Shown in pieces: positions 5,161 to 5,475 of a stretch of DNA of 5,475 nucleotides (position 1 is its first letter; every line of letters starts with the position of its first letter). The notes below the pieces were generated by a model, which saw only the letters and a list, made by a program, of their open reading frames with translations, did not search any database and was not told the DNA's origin. The DNA lies in assembly GCA_028288775.1 (NCBI GenBank), contig JAQGHP010000143.1, positions 1-5,475 on the forward strand, written 5' to 3'. A program made the position numbers and the translations under genes. This DNA is from Phycisphaerales bacterium. GTDB taxonomy: Bacteria > Planctomycetota > Phycisphaerae > Tepidisphaerales > Tepidisphaeraceae.

Positions 5161-5475
5161 GAACGGCCAAGGCACCAAGGGGAACGCGGAAAATCGAACG
5201 CAGAGACGCCGAGGCGCAGAGGCAAACACAGAGGAAATCAATAGTGGAATGAAGGCTGGTTTCGAAATCCTGAGCCGGGTGCCACGGGTCGGCGTACTCG
5301 CAGACCTGTACTCCTTCGGCAACCACGAGGCGCAGGTCTCGACTACCGCGACCTGTGGCGCCCGTCCTTCCCGACTGACCCACAACCTATTCCCCTCTGC
5401 ATTTTCCTCTGCGTCTTTGCGTCTCTGCGTTCAATTCTCCTCGTTTTTTTTGGCGTCTTGGCGACTTGGCGGTTC
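5161..5475. repeat. long imperfect inverted repeat around a non-coding core, reaching the window edge
   Basis: The left arm holds GAACGGCCAAGGCACCAAG (5161-5179) and a 39-base segment at 5196-5234 beginning GAACGCAGAGACGC. The right arm holds their inverted counterparts: 5457-5475 (16 of 19 identical) and 5394-5432 (33 of 39 identical). Both arms consist of degenerate short units such as CGCAGAGA and CCAAGGCG. On the right the two blocks are separated by extra bases including a T8 run (5443-5451 region). The core between the arms is about 160 bp with no protein gene I believe. The right arm stops exactly at the window end, so the element may extend further. It may be a MITE-like or other dispersed element; no transposase is present and no target duplication can be defined. 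Confidence 0.65.
5276..5364. repeat. structured core hairpin inside the terminal inverted-repeat element
   Basis: The 16 bases at 5276-5291 (CGGGTGCCACGGGTCG) pair with 5349-5364 (CGACCTGTGGCGCCCG), with two G-U pairs in RNA and no mismatch. Inside, AGACCTG (5302-5308) pairs with CAGGTCT (5333-5339). An alternative local hairpin uses GGTC (5287-5290) with GACC (5303-5306) and GCG with CGC around TACT, and excludes the long fold. Because of the strand symmetry of the pairing I cannot say which strand, if any, is transcribed. Confidence 0.6.

Noticed and set aside
5276..5364. tRNA-like fold in the core of the terminal element.
   Set aside because: No T-loop (GGTTCRA) or acceptor arrangement is present. 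The long closing stem and 24-base loop do not fit a tRNA.
4328..5383. A 351-codon open frame on the minus strand, the longest uninterrupted complete frame there.
   Set aside because: It runs antisense through all of rpsG and through the repeat region. Its low-complexity, Ala/Arg/Val-rich product matches no family, and openness is expected opposite a GC-rich gene.

Overview
The window looks like the chromosome of a GC-rich environmental bacterium, most likely of the Planctomycetota (possibly the Phycisphaerae side). This is inferred from the style of the ribosomal proteins S12 and S7 and from a membrane protein that opens with an N-terminal zinc ribbon of a kind I associate with that phylum. 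No 16S rRNA is present to confirm it.

Left third (1-1678, minus strand): most of a D-xylonate dehydratase of the YjhG/YagF branch of the IlvD/Edd family. It is cut off at its C-terminus by the window edge. Divergent from it at 1775-2407 (plus strand) are the remains of a MNT/HEPN (MntA/HepT-type) toxin-antitoxin pair. The nucleotidyltransferase antitoxin has a frameshift just before its GS...DxD motif. The HEPN toxin has an in-frame TGA where the family normally has Trp, and Gln in place of the catalytic Arg of its Rx4HxY motif. Both are called pseudogenes.

Centre (2413-3078, minus strand): a 221-residue protein with two CxxC...CxxC zinc ribbons and two C-terminal membrane helices, with a very strong Shine-Dalgarno sequence. 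The next roughly 870 bases (3079-3949) hold no convincing protein gene. They do hold a cluster of hairpins ending in an excellent plus-strand intrinsic terminator (a candidate small RNA at about 3436-3647), a long inverted repeat built of degenerate ACGTGAA units (3661-3835), and a near-consensus sigma-70 promoter (3857-3885) for rpsL.

Right part (3950-5111, plus strand): rpsL (S12) and rpsG (S7), the two small-subunit genes of the str operon. A 249-base gap separates them and contains a 74-bp palindromic element plus further leader hairpins. A 14-bp-stem terminator-like hairpin follows rpsG, and the usual fusA/tuf continuation is not seen. S12 carries Arg at the position of E. coli Lys87, the residue produced by a classic streptomycin-resistance mutation. 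The last 315 bases are another non-coding inverted-repeat element with a structured core. In all, three unrelated inverted-repeat elements surround the two ribosomal genes.

I did not find an unmistakable new system. The best leads are the candidate small RNA, the repeat elements, the natural S12 Arg87 and the decayed toxin-antitoxin pair.
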